A stretch of DNA of 64,000 nucleotides from Buttiauxella agrestis (GTDB lineage: Bacteria > Pseudomonadota > Gammaproteobacteria > Enterobacterales > Enterobacteriaceae). Of the stretch, positions 1 through 7,703 are shown one piece after another; position 1 is the first letter of the stretch; each line of letters starts with the position of its first letter. Below the pieces are notes generated by a model. That model saw only the letters and a list, made by a program, of their open reading frames with translations, was not told the DNA's origin and ran no database searches. The stretch is from contig NZ_UIGI01000001.1 in the NCBI RefSeq assembly GCF_900446255.1, forward strand, positions 832,763 to 896,762, written 5' to 3'. A program made the translations under genes and the position numbers.

Positions 1-218
1 CGGTCACTAACCAATCTCAGCCAAAGGTTTCAAGGCACATAGCTTTGCTACGAGATGCCGGACTGGTGCTGGATCGCCGTGAAGGAAAATGGATTTATTA
101 TCGACTTTCACCACACATGCCAGCATGGGCGGCTTCAATCATCGACACAGCCTGGAGTAGCCAGCGCGATGAAGTACGACAATCTTTGAATAACGTAAAC
201 ACCGCTGTTTGCGGATGA
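1..218 (+). CDS. arsR: ArsR arsenite-responsive repressor, C-terminal part (cut by window edge)
   Basis: The frame starting at base 3 is open to the TGA at 216-218 and gives about 71 residues. It contains [19 protein letters not shown] followed by [10 protein letters not shown] and a stretch ending [11 protein letters not shown]. This is the recognition helix and wing of the enterobacterial ArsR family, a homodimeric winged-helix repressor that leaves the ars promoter when arsenite binds. The N-terminus and the cysteine pair that binds metalloid lie outside the window. It is 46 bases upstream of arsB on the same strand, the usual arsRBC order. Identification is by family pattern recognised from reading. 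Confidence 0.92.
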   Translation, partial: VTNQSQPKVSRHIALLRDAGLVLDRREGKWIYYRLSPHMPAWAASIIDTAWSSQRDEVRQSLNNVNTAVCG

Positions 219-264
219 TAACAAAAATACATTCACCAAATCGAATGTGTTTAAGGGGTTCGGA

Positions 265-1554
265 ATGTTATTGGCAGGAGCAATCTTCGTACTAACCATT
301 GTCTTTGTTATTTGGCAACCTCGCGGCCTTAGTATTGGCTGGACTGCCTCAATTGGTGCGGTGCTGGCTTTAGTTACGGGGGTTATACAGATAAATGACA
401 TCCCGGTTGTATGGCACATTGTCTGGAATGCTACCGCAGCTTTTATCGCGGTTATCATCATCAGCTTACTGCTTGATGAGTCTGGCTTCTTTGAATGGTG
501 CGCTTTACATGTTGCCCGGTGGGGTAATGGACATGGGCGGCTGCTATTCACTTATATAGTGTTACTGGGGGCGGCTGTTGCTGCTCTGTTTGCTAATGAT
601 GGCGCAGCGCTGATTCTTACGCCGATTGTCATTGCTATGCTATTGGCGCTGGGATTCAGTAAAGGAACAACGCTGGCTTTCGTTATGGCAGCGGGGTTTA
701 TTGCTGATACGGCAAGTTTACCGCTGATCGTATCTAATCTTGTGAATATTGTTTCTGCTGACTTCTTCAAACTGGGGTTCAGTGATTACGCTTCTGTGAT
801 GGTTCCGGTGGATTTTGCCGCTATTGCAGCCACTCTTGCTGTACTTCACTTGTTCTTCCGTAAAGACATTCCAGCCGTTTACGAACTTTCCCGACTGAAA
901 GCACCAGCAGAAGCTATTAAAGATCCGGCAACATTCAGAACAGGCTGGATAGTGTTATTGCTTCTCTTGATAGGTTTTTTTGTGCTCGAACCTCTTGGAA
1001 TCCCTGTAAGTGCTATTGCGGCAGTTGGGGCGTTAATACTCTTCCTCGTTGCTAAACGAGGGCATTCGATCAATACGGGCAAGGTGTTGCGTGGTGCGCC
1101 TTGGCAGATTGTAGTGTTCTCGCTCGGTATGTACCTGGTTGTTTATGGTCTGCGTAATGCAGGACTCACCGAACATCTTTCGGGTGTTCTAAACCAGTTT
1201 GCGGATAGAGGTCTCTGGGCCGCAACGCTGGGAACCGGCTTCTTATCTGCATTCTTGTCATCCATCATGAACAACATGCCTACTGTTTTGATTGGCGCTT
1301 TGTCGATTGATGGGAGTACGGCATCAGGGGTTATCAAGGAAGCGATGATCTATGCCAACGTGATTGGCTGCGATCTGGGGCCAAAAATCACACCTATAGG
1401 GAGCCTTGCTACGCTGCTTTGGTTACATGTCCTTGATCAGAAAAGCATAAAAATAAGTTGGGGGTATTACTTCCGGGTGGGCGTGATTATGACGCTGCCT
1501 GTGCTGTTCGTTACCCTCAGTGCGCTGGTGTTGCGCTTGTCGTTTTCCCTGTAA
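265..1554 (+). CDS. arsB: ArsB arsenite efflux membrane protein
   Basis: ArsB exports As(III)/Sb(III) across the inner membrane using the proton motive force, alone or with an ArsA ATPase. The 429-residue product, beginning [13 protein letters not shown], is hydrophobic throughout, consistent with about twelve membrane spans. It carries the family segments [27 protein letters not shown] and [20 protein letters not shown] at 247 in the same frame would add six residues; I chose ATG 265 because AAGGGG sits about 8 bases upstream and the resulting length matches the E. coli protein. It lies between arsR and arsC, with no arsA or arsD visible. Confidence 0.95.
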   Translation: MLLAGAIFVLTIVFVIWQPRGLSIGWTASIGAVLALVTGVIQINDIPVVWHIVWNATAAFIAVIIISLLLDESGFFEWCALHVARWGNGHGRLLFTYIVLLGAAVAALFANDGAALILTPIVIAMLLALGFSKGTTLAFVMAAGFIADTASLPLIVSNLVNIVSADFFKLGFSDYASVMVPVDFAAIAATLAVLHLFFRKDIPAVYELSRLKAPAEAIKDPATFRTGWIVLLLLLIGFFVLEPLGIPVSAIAAVGALILFLVAKRGHSINTGKVLRGAPWQIVVFSLGMYLVVYGLRNAGLTEHLSGVLNQFADRGLWAATLGTGFLSAFLSSIMNNMPTVLIGALSIDGSTASGVIKEAMIYANVIGCDLGPKITPIGSLATLLWLHVLDQKSIKISWGYYFRVGVIMTLPVLFVTLSALVLRLSFSL

Positions 1555-1569
1555 GTTAAGAGAAGAACC

Positions 1570-1995
1570 ATGACTGATATAACCATTTACCACAATCCAG
1601 CATGTGGAACATCCCGTAATACGCTGGCTTTGATTCAGAATAGCGATGTTGAACCGACCGTGATTCTCTACCTGGAAAATCCACCAAGCAGAGATCAACT
1701 TTCAGAGTTGATCAGCGCAATGGGGATCAGTGTTCGAGCATTACTGCGGAAAAATGTAGAACCATACGAGCAACTTGGTTTAGCAGAGGATCGTTTTACC
1801 GATGAAGAAATGATTGAGGCAATGCTGAGCCACCCTATTTTGATCAATCGTCCGATTGTCGTTACACCACTTGGAACGCGCCTCTGCCGTCCATCTGAGG
1901 TTGTGTTGGAGATTCTACCAAATCCTCAAAAAGGCGAGTTTATTAAAGAAGATGGTGAAAAGGTCGTTGATAAGGATGGCAAGCGACTGATTTAA
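1570..1995 (+). CDS. arsC: ArsC glutaredoxin-dependent arsenate reductase
   Basis: ArsC reduces arsenate to arsenite in the cytoplasm so that ArsB can export it. The 141-residue protein has the length of E. coli plasmid and chromosomal ArsC. It opens with HNPACGTSRNT, which places the catalytic cysteine at residue 12. Family segments ISVRALLRKN, HPILINRPIV and GTRLCRPSEVV supply the conserved arginines that bind the oxyanion. It starts 15 bases after arsB and is the last gene of the operon; no arsH follows. Confidence 0.95.
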   Translation: MTDITIYHNPACGTSRNTLALIQNSDVEPTVILYLENPPSRDQLSELISAMGISVRALLRKNVEPYEQLGLAEDRFTDEEMIEAMLSHPILINRPIVVTPLGTRLCRPSEVVLEILPNPQKGEFIKEDGEKVVDKDGKRLI

Positions 1996-2002
1996 CCATA
2001 AT

Positions 2003-2242
2003 CTATTCCGCATCATCCGTGTTAAATGTGCGTGTGTATTGGCAAGACATTGACCGGGTGATGTGGGTGAATGTGTATATCGAGTTACAATATACGCATA
2101 GCCGTTTTCCGTTCGGCAGTTCTTGCTCGTCTGTCAGTTGCATTGTTATACGGCCTGCATATGCTGCCAGAGGCTGATACGCCAGCAGGGTTAACAAAGT
2201 TAAAACTGACACTGATGGTGCTTTTACTGTACGTTTTTTCAT
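2003..2242 (-). CDS. Small predicted exported protein, unknown function
   Basis: This 79-residue frame begins MKKRT, followed by a hydrophobic stretch (SVLTLLTLLAYQPLAAYA) that ends in an AYA-type signal-peptidase site near residue 29. The mature part is about 50 residues with three cysteines (LCVYC and a later C in SMSCQY). A GGGGA stretch lies about 8 bases before the ATG. The gene follows the recombinase at 2261-2812 by 18 bases on the same strand, so it is probably co-transcribed with it. I do not recognise a named family. The signal peptide and the placement make a real gene more likely than a chance frame. Confidence 0.6.
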   Translation of the reverse strand: MKKRTVKAPSVSVLTLLTLLAYQPLAAYAGRITMQLTDEQELPNGKRLCVYCNSIYTFTHITRSMSCQYTRTFNTDDAE

Positions 2243-2260
2243 CTACGCGTCCCCATGTTG

Positions 2261-2812
2261 TTAAATGTTCAGATCGTAGGTCTGATTCACTTCGTCTTGC
2301 GTAATATCGAGGTACGTCATGGTGACCGTCGGGCTGCTGTGGTTCAGCATCTTGGATATTGTCTCGATGGGTACACCGCGTTCCCACAACGCACGCCCGC
2401 GACACTTGCGGGCGCTGTGTGTCCCGATGTTTTTATCCGTCACCATCTCCCCAGCCTCACTGAATGCCCTACTGGCTGACTCTCTGGTGACTGGCCTCGC
2501 AGCCTGGCCCTTCACGCGGTTTGATCGGGACTGAAACAGGAATATATCTTCGGGATATGCCGCACGGCGGCGGTTGATAATCTCCCGCGCCTTTTCGTTA
2601 ATCGGGATAACCCGCGCTTTTTTCGTCTTGCCCTCTGTGATGCGGATTTCCGTCCCGGCAACATCTTTATAAGTCAGTGCCAACAGATCACTAATGCGTA
2701 ACGCCAGGTTGAGATTAAGCGCCCAGGCGTCTGCGTAGGTCTCATTGCGATACCTCAAAACCTTCTCAATTGCTGCTGCTTCTTCCAGCGTTGGCGCGTT
2801 TGTTTTTGCCAT
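2261..2812 (-). CDS. Short tyrosine recombinase (catalytic domain only)
   Basis: The 183-residue protein consists almost entirely of the catalytic domain of a tyrosine recombinase. It has the first arginine in NLALRISDLLAL, the HSARK box (H-x-x-R), the second histidine in MLNHSSP, and the nucleophile tyrosine in MTYLDIT. It lacks the SAM-like core-binding arm of phage integrases, like FimB/FimE-sized recombinases. The ATG at 2812 is preferred over an upstream start 19 codons earlier because GGAG precedes it by about 9 bases. It may be an inversion or resolution enzyme or an island integrase; its target site is not evident. It is upstream of the small exported protein. Confidence 0.88.
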   Translation of the reverse strand: MAKTNAPTLEEAAAIEKVLRYRNETYADAWALNLNLALRISDLLALTYKDVAGTEIRITEGKTKKARVIPINEKAREIINRRRAAYPEDIFLFQSRSNRVKGQAARPVTRESASRAFSEAGEMVTDKNIGTHSARKCRGRALWERGVPIETISKMLNHSSPTVTMTYLDITQDEVNQTYDLNI

Positions 2813-3292
2813 GATTTGTGCTCCATTAATCGTTCTGATGAGTGAATGATTGATCGTTAAGTCGATCATTGTAAAGAACTTTTTTGATCATTTTCCTTTG
2901 GTCACAATAAATGTGATGGATGCAACCCAGCCCCGCCGGGAGGCATACCAACAAGGGCCATGCCGGAGGCTGGCTGGTCGGGAAATATCCTGCGGACTCA
3001 GAGCACGGTTAGTATCTTCGGACTTGGAAAACGGTTAAGTGCCCGCCTGGCTGGTTCAATAAAAATGAAATGTAATTTCAAAATATCTTGGCGGTTGACT
3101 TATCGAGTCCTCGCCCGGTTCCTGGTCGCCTGGCTGAACTTCGTCAATGTATGCAAAGAATTGAATTTTCATTCACATTTCGGCTTGTTCTATTCATCTG
3201 GTGACTGCATAAAACCACGATACGGCGGCGGCAGAGACGGCAAGGCGATAAAAGTTATTATTATTCAGTTGGTTGCTTGTATTCCTCCTTGC

Positions 3293-3323
3293 TTAGGTCA
3301 CACTTGAATACAGTGTGACCTAA
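3293..3323. repeat. Perfect 12-bp inverted repeat with 7-bp spacer
   Basis: The arms are TTAGGTCACACT at 3293-3304 and AGTGTGACCTAA at 3312-3323, separated by TGAATAC. There is no T-run directly after either arm, so it looks more like a protein-binding site than an intrinsic terminator. Confidence 0.7.
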
Positions 3324-3994
3324 CTTAGAGTGTCGCTTCTTTGCCTGCCTGCTGGAGTCAGATTCCCCACCAACACGACACCAGCGCCCGGCGATATTCC
3401 CCAGACCTCCGGCCCTGGTCTTGACCTCATCCCACAACATGTACGGCCTCAGCCTTTCCACCATCCGGCAAGCCCTCCCACGCTTCACCAGAAGCACACC
3501 ATGACGTTTTCCCACAATAGGTACATCACGATTACCATGATCCTGAGCGCCTCTCTCAGAGGCTCCCAGAGGCCAAAAAAGCGATGATTTTTCGATGTTT
3601 TTTGAGAATGAAACGGCTTTTTATTATTTTAGACAAAAGTTAAGGGGTGATCATGATTGTTGTTTAGCCCACATCTAAAGGGGCAACCCTGCATTATTGG
3701 CAGACAAATTTAACGAACCCGCGCCAGTCGGGGCGCTCAGGCCATACCGCTGTATAACTTACACCTTAGCGAACACCCATACTTGACCACAACCACACGA
3801 GGGAAGTCGCCCGGATGGGGCGAGATAGGGCAGATTTGGGGCTGATTTCGGGGTATTTATCGGCTATTTATTTTGAGAAAAGATCGCCAGAGGTGGGACA
3901 GCACATCGTGCGTTTGTTTCTGCATTACCAGTGGATACGCCACCAACACGACGACGTTTTGACTCAGCGGCGTTCTGACTGGGAGAGGCCAGCC

Positions 3995-4212
3995 ATTAAC
4001 GCAACAGTTATATTTTAAGACCTCGCTACGCTCACCCTTCGGGCTTCGGTAATTAACGCAACAGTTATTAGAGATCTCCGCTCTCTCTTCCCTGGCCGGG
4101 AAGAACGCTCCACCCTACGGGCTACGATCTCCAACTAACTTACTAATTAAAAACAAAAAAATTAAGACTGATTCTATAAGACTTCACTCTGCTCACCCTC
4201 CGGGCTTCGGTC
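3995..4212. repeat. Cluster of direct repeats and GC-rich hairpin-like units
   Basis: A 17-base direct repeat (ATTAACGCAACAGTTAT) occurs at 3995-4011 and 4052-4068. Between and after the copies lie related units: one at 4021-4050 ending TTCGGGCTTCGGT, a diverged one near 4105-4135 containing CACCCTACGGGCTACG, and one at 4182-4211 ending TCCGGGCTTCGGT. The last is flanked by TATAAGAC and GTCTTATA, an 8-bp inverted repeat. The pattern resembles iterated structural units, not coding sequence. Confidence 0.7.
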
Positions 4213-4669
4213 TTATAAATAATTATAAAGAAGATTTTTTTGTTTCTTTTTTGTTGTTTTGTTGTTGTGTTTGTTTACAACGCTACGCTGAACCCTTAGC
4301 TATCTAAGTGTTTTCGCTGGGTTGTGACCATACGCTACAACACTAAGACCCCAGCCCAATCGCGTGTAAACGCTCTTGGTGGGGTTGTAAGGCTACGGCA
4401 ATGGGCTAACTGCCTACGGCAGGCCAGCCACCTTTTGGGCAGCAAGGCGACAGCCGCGCAGTATTTGGACACATTGTCACGAGGAGTGTAACCCGCAGAG
4501 TCAATGGGGGCGGCGAGGGTGGCGGGGGGTATAACAAGCAAACATCATGCCAATCCGTCACAGGCTTAACAGGAAGCCCGTAGAGCGATTTAAACACCTC
4601 AGGCAATACGAACGTAGCGGGTAGGCATCAGAACGCAGCACAGGGCGTTACAGAGCGTTTAAAAATAAT

Positions 4670-4699
4670 TTGACATTGAAATCTGACTTGTGCCATAGT
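4670..4699 (+). promoter_or_regulatory. Candidate sigma-70 promoter upstream of the small-gene operon
   Basis: A perfect -35 box TTGACA (4670-4675) is followed after 18 bases by CATAGT (4694-4699), which matches four of six -10 positions. It points toward the gene at 4872 and would give a leader of about 165 bases. Confidence 0.5.
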
Positions 4700-4871
4700 A
4701 AGATTTGGAAATCATTTTAATTCAAATAATGTCTTGCGAATGACAATCATTACTGATAACATGGTTTTTAACAAATAAGGTGCATCTACCGCCCGGTGAT
4801 GGCTCCTGACTAAATGGGTTTCACGATTAGAACCTCCGAGAATAATTTCAATAACTCACGGAGAACCCAAA

Positions 4872-5378
4872 ATGAACAAACCTAAATCCCAACGCATCAC
4901 CCTATCCACCATGACAGGCGAGCAGATCGCAGACGCCATCATGTACGGCACATACACCAAAACCGCACTTTGGTCTTTCATTAGCCGTAGTGGTGGCGCT
5001 GACGCTGCACACGCGAAGTACCCGCAGCTTGCCGTTGCACTTCATATCCTGAAACAGGAAAAGAAAAAGGCAAAGAGCGCCCGAGCGGTCAAGGCGATCC
5101 TGAAACCACTATCCCGCCAGTTTGCTGATGGTCAATCCCTGACTGAGATTCTGGCCCCGGTGCTCCAGGGTTACCGCCGTCTGTACCGTGAAAAACTCAA
5201 TCTGATTATGACGCCCGAGCAGGTGATCATGTTCCTTGTTGCCACTGATGGTGTGGAGAACCTGGAACAACACGGTTACAGCTTCGCTGGCGACTTCGCG
5301 ACTTCGCGACTTCGCGACATTGCCAACAGTGTGAACCCATCCGGCGCAACGCCGGGCCAATCAAATTGCCTCAAATAG
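4872..5378 (+). CDS. Unknown 168-residue protein of the mobile element
   Basis: The protein has no family I recognise. It is basic in the middle (LKQEKKKAKSARAVKAILK, residues about 57-75) and otherwise predicted helical, which would suit a nucleic-acid-binding or structural adaptor role; that is inference. A CACGGAGA stretch lies about 8 bases before the ATG. Near the C-terminus the coding sequence contains three head-to-tail copies of the 8-base unit GCGACTTC (5290-5313). Any change in copy number would shift the frame and replace the last 30 or so residues. It is the first of four small same-strand genes. Confidence 0.65.
   Translation: MNKPKSQRITLSTMTGEQIADAIMYGTYTKTALWSFISRSGGADAAHAKYPQLAVALHILKQEKKKAKSARAVKAILKPLSRQFADGQSLTEILAPVLQGYRRLYREKLNLIMTPEQVIMFLVATDGVENLEQHGYSFAGDFATSRLRDIANSVNPSGATPGQSNCLK
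5290..5318 (+). repeat. 8-bp tandem repeat, three copies, inside a coding region
   Basis: GCGACTTC occurs at 5290-5297, 5298-5305 and 5306-5313, followed by a partial GCGAC. Eight is not a multiple of three, so gain or loss of one unit changes the reading frame of the gene at 4872-5378. Confidence 0.85.
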
Positions 5379-5478
5379 GGCAGACCAACCAAAAACGCAA
5401 GCCATGCAGGCCGCCGAATTCTGATCGCTCACCCGCGATAGCAGGATCAATTCCGCATATGCATTTTTAGGAGGAAAA

Positions 5479-5958
5479 TTGGCACGACCCGTATTTAAAA
5501 TTGATAACCAAACAGCAAAACGTTTTTTACTTAACTACGCCACGTTTTACGAATTACCCCGATGGGCAAATGACATTATCAGGGGAGCGAAGGGCCAGAT
5601 TAAAACCGGCACTAATCAGGTTAGCTCATCCGCCGTTTTCCGGTTGGTTCAATCGCTGGAAGTAATCAGCACTCAAACAGTAGCGGCGACTCTAAATCGT
5701 AAACGGCTGGCAGTTGATGGGGAAGTATACTGCCAGCGAATGATTGAGTATTACACAAGTGCCGCCCGATGCGCTTCACAGGGCATAACGCACCAGTTGC
5801 AGAAACATTCCCAGCAAAACGAAAATCACCAATTCACCATTCCAGTGTACAACCTAACCAATACGGATCGTGAATACGCACGGCGCTTGGCTATCGCTGG
5901 CTCAACAGATGAGCTACAGCGATTCCTGAATGGTTCTACATCTAAAGCCGCTGCGTGA
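5479..5958 (+). CDS. Unknown 159-residue protein of the mobile element (TTG start)
   Basis: The start is a TTG at 5479 directly supported by a near-perfect Shine-Dalgarno sequence (TAGGAGG, 5468-5474). The product begins MARPVFKIDNQTAK. It is predicted mainly helical, with VSSSAVFRLVQSLEVIS near residues 47-63 and a hydrophilic C-terminal third rich in N, Q and T. I see no catalytic motif or membrane segment. It lies about 100 bases after the gene at 4872 and 16 bases before the gene at 5975, so the three probably form one transcription unit. Confidence 0.7.
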   Translation: MARPVFKIDNQTAKRFLLNYATFYELPRWANDIIRGAKGQIKTGTNQVSSSAVFRLVQSLEVISTQTVAATLNRKRLAVDGEVYCQRMIEYYTSAARCASQGITHQLQKHSQQNENHQFTIPVYNLTNTDREYARRLAIAGSTDELQRFLNGSTSKAAA

Positions 5959-5974
5959 CAACTAAAGAGGACAA

Positions 5975-6541
5975 ATGATTGAGAAACGCAAGGCGTTGAC
6001 CGCCACCCAGAACACAGACCTACCCGAACCACTACCAGATTCAGAACTCCCAGACTTAACGCTATTGTTTAAGTGCCGCTCGCGCGATGTGGACGTGTTG
6101 CGGAAATGTAAACACATGCTCATTGCCGGAATGCCGCCCGGAAAGGTCGCGCTGATCTGTAGGCTTCCGCTGGATCGCGTTATCGAACTGTACAATAGCT
6201 CATACAATCCGCGTTGCCGTCGATTTGCCAAAACTAACAGCTATACCAACGCCAGGTTAGCGCTGACCAGCTTCAACGAGGGTGCAACGCTCGCAGATAT
6301 CTGCACGGCGCTGGGCCTTTCATTGTACTGGGTAGTTATGTCGCTGCGTCAAAACGGGGTTGCTGAATCCTCGATCAATGCACGAATGCCGCCAGCAAAT
6401 GATCCTCTCTACATTGAGTTTATTATGGTTTCTAAACGGAAGGCCGCGAGCCGTTTTAAACCAATCCAGATAAACCCGGTGAGACGAATCAGTAAGAACC
6501 AGGCAGGCAAGCCAGGGCCATTAACCAGGCCGCAACCGTGA
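5975..6541 (+). CDS. Unknown 188-residue protein with possible helix-turn-helix segments
   Basis: An AAAGAGG box about 6 bases before ATG 5975 supports the start. Two segments resemble helix-turn-helix units: AGMPPGKVALICRLPLDRVIELY (about residues 51-73) and ATLADICTALGLSLYWVVMSL (about residues 104-124). Each has the small-residue turn followed by a likely recognition helix. The C-terminus is basic and proline-rich (SKRKAASRFKP, then KNQAGKPG). A DNA-binding regulator of the element is a reasonable inference; no family is recognised. It follows the 5479 gene by 16 bases. Confidence 0.65.
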   Translation: MIEKRKALTATQNTDLPEPLPDSELPDLTLLFKCRSRDVDVLRKCKHMLIAGMPPGKVALICRLPLDRVIELYNSSYNPRCRRFAKTNSYTNARLALTSFNEGATLADICTALGLSLYWVVMSLRQNGVAESSINARMPPANDPLYIEFIMVSKRKAASRFKPIQINPVRRISKNQAGKPGPLTRPQP

Positions 6542-6667
6542 GTCAGACCGCGACGGTCTGAAAGTGTCCAGCATTGAACCTCATAGACATTTTGCCCTAC
6601 CTGCCGTTGCTGGCTGGCGCATTTACGTGCGTCCTCGACGGTCTAACCCTGTACAGGAAATATAAGA

Positions 6668-7051
6668 ATGAAGACAACATTGCAAAAAGTAAAAGACGGA
6701 ATAGCCGCCGCGCTTCAAGGAAGGACGGTCGAAGAGATGGAGGACGCCCAGCGCCAGGAAGCTGTCTGCGCCGCCGTTGGTCGTTTCCTTGAGTCCAACT
6801 CGGATTGGAGGCCGTCACACCAATCAGCGCCAGCAGGCCAGCCAGTCAAAGACAGTAAACAGAAGGCTAAACACAAAGCGAAGCGCATCAAGAAGACGCT
6901 GGGTGCTGGCGCTGGGACGTTTAAACCTCACATTGTGGATGAGGCAGCGCTTGAACGTGCTCGCGTCAAATGCCGGGAGATTGTCGCCGCTGATCCGGCT
7001 GCGTACTCATTCATTATTGAATCAGCACCGATCAAAGGGACGAATGATTGA
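6668..7051 (+). CDS. Unknown 127-residue basic protein
   Basis: AGGAAA lies about 10 bases before ATG 6668. The product has a short amphipathic N-terminus (MKTTLQKVKDGIAAALQG), a lysine-rich centre (KDSKQKAKHKAKRIKKT, about residues 62-78) and an acidic-basic helical C-terminus. It resembles small phage or satellite DNA-binding or scaffold-type proteins in composition only. It ends the run of small same-strand genes that starts at 4872, about 60 bases before a strong promoter-like sequence at 7113. Confidence 0.55.
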   Translation: MKTTLQKVKDGIAAALQGRTVEEMEDAQRQEAVCAAVGRFLESNSDWRPSHQSAPAGQPVKDSKQKAKHKAKRIKKTLGAGAGTFKPHIVDEAALERARVKCREIVAADPAAYSFIIESAPIKGTND

Positions 7052-7112
7052 AGGCATACTTGCCTTTAATTCACAAATTGACATGGAAGTCAATAAATAG
7101 TCGTCATTTTTG

Positions 7113-7141
7113 TTGAAAATTCTGACGATATATAGTAAAAT
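7113..7141 (+). promoter_or_regulatory. Strong candidate sigma-70 promoter
   Basis: TTGAAA (7113-7118), an exact 17-base spacer, then TAAAAT (7136-7141) give five of six matches at each box. It points into a 550-base stretch with no convincing gene, ahead of the capsid genes. Confidence 0.6.
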
Positions 7142-7148
7142 GATAACG

Positions 7149-7583
7149 TAAGGTGATTAATAGATTCGAAAGAGTCTACTGCGTACTACAGCCGATTGTC
7201 GCGTTTAATCTCCTCTCTCTCAGGCGCTGGCCTCCGATACGCTTTGCACGAGCCTCATCGCTTCCCAGCGCCGCCTATTCTTCTGTTGTGGTATGCCACC
7301 ATGATGGGGTTTGCTCGATTCTCCTCGGGCTGTCTGCCGGACATAAAGCGGTACGAGCACACGGCGATGATTAGAGGTCTCCCGCCGCGCTGCTCCCTCT
7401 TTCCCAGCCCGGTAAAGCCGGGTTAGCTCTGCTAACGCCAGTTTATGGCGCTGCATTCTCAGATCAGAAAACAAACAATAACAAATGCCTGTCTATTGTC
7501 CTCCGGGGCGGTATCTCCTGCCGCCTGATTTTTTCTGAAATGAAGACTCAATAAAAGAAGGTCGCCACCGTGCGACCTCTTTT
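7149..7583 (+). ncRNA. Possible noncoding or leader RNA between promoter and terminators
   Basis: Transcription from the promoter at 7113-7141 would enter a GC-rich stretch. Frames exist on both strands (7153-7374 plus, 7220-7474 minus), but none has a convincing start or protein character. A hairpin with GGGCGG and CCGCCT arms followed by a run of T lies at 7505-7535, and a second with AGGTCGC/GCGACCT arms followed by CTTTT lies at 7559-7583. A promoter, a structured body and a terminator with no clear gene suggest an RNA product or an attenuated leader; this is inference. Confidence 0.3.
7559..7583 (+). terminator. Candidate intrinsic terminator
   Basis: A 7-bp stem AGGTCGC (7559-7565) with GCGACCT (7572-7578) and a 6-base loop is followed by CTTTT. 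An A-rich tract precedes it, so it could act on both strands. Confidence 0.5.
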
Positions 7584-7620
7584 GCACCTGTACACCGTCA
7601 AAATTGACGAAGGGCCGCAA

Positions 7621-7662
7621 CGGCCTTTAGGCCCACGGGCCAAAGCAACGACCTAAAGGCCG
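7621..7662. repeat. 11-bp perfect inverted repeat upstream of capsid genes
   Basis: CGGCCTTTAGG at 7621-7631 pairs with CCTAAAGGCCG at 7652-7662 across a 20-base loop that contains a smaller GGCCC/GGGCC-type hairpin. It ends 41 bases before the decoration-protein start. It has no T-run, so a translational or transcriptional control element is as likely as a terminator. Confidence 0.6.
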
Positions 7663-7703
7663 AACCGACTGAATAACTAAACAAACATTTATGGAGTGAC
7701 ATT

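Larger units (their letters stand above)
2813..4871. other. About 2 kb without a convincing gene; repeats and inverted repeats
   Basis: No frame here combines a good start, a ribosome binding site and a plausible protein. The stretch holds a 12-bp perfect inverted repeat at 3293-3323, hairpin-like repeats at 3995-4212, a T/G-rich tract around 4230-4275, and a promoter-like sequence at 4670-4699. A frame on the minus strand (about 3261-3620) is open and reads like protein but has no acceptable start codon upstream, so it may be a gene remnant. The region could carry an origin or regulatory RNAs, but that is not shown. Confidence 0.5.

Noticed and set aside
3815-4018. A 67-residue plus-strand frame starting ATGGGGCGAG.
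   Set aside because: No ribosome site, ends inside the repeat cluster, and has no protein-like pattern.
5479-6541. The genes at 5479 and 5975 as FlhD/FlhC-like (SetDC/AcaDC-type) activators.
   Set aside because: Sizes and order are suggestive, but I could not align the FlhC zinc cysteines or a clear FlhD core, so the call is not supported.
6574-6792. A 72-residue frame with a hydrophobic start (TTG, NLIDILPYLPLLAGAF).
   Set aside because: No ribosome binding site, the TTG start is weak, and its second half overlaps the better supported gene at 6668 in another frame.
7153-7474. Overlapping frames on both strands between the promoter at 7113 and the terminators, considered as an Ash- or Icd-like satellite protein.
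   Set aside because: None has a convincing start or a family motif I could confirm, so the stretch is listed as a possible RNA instead.
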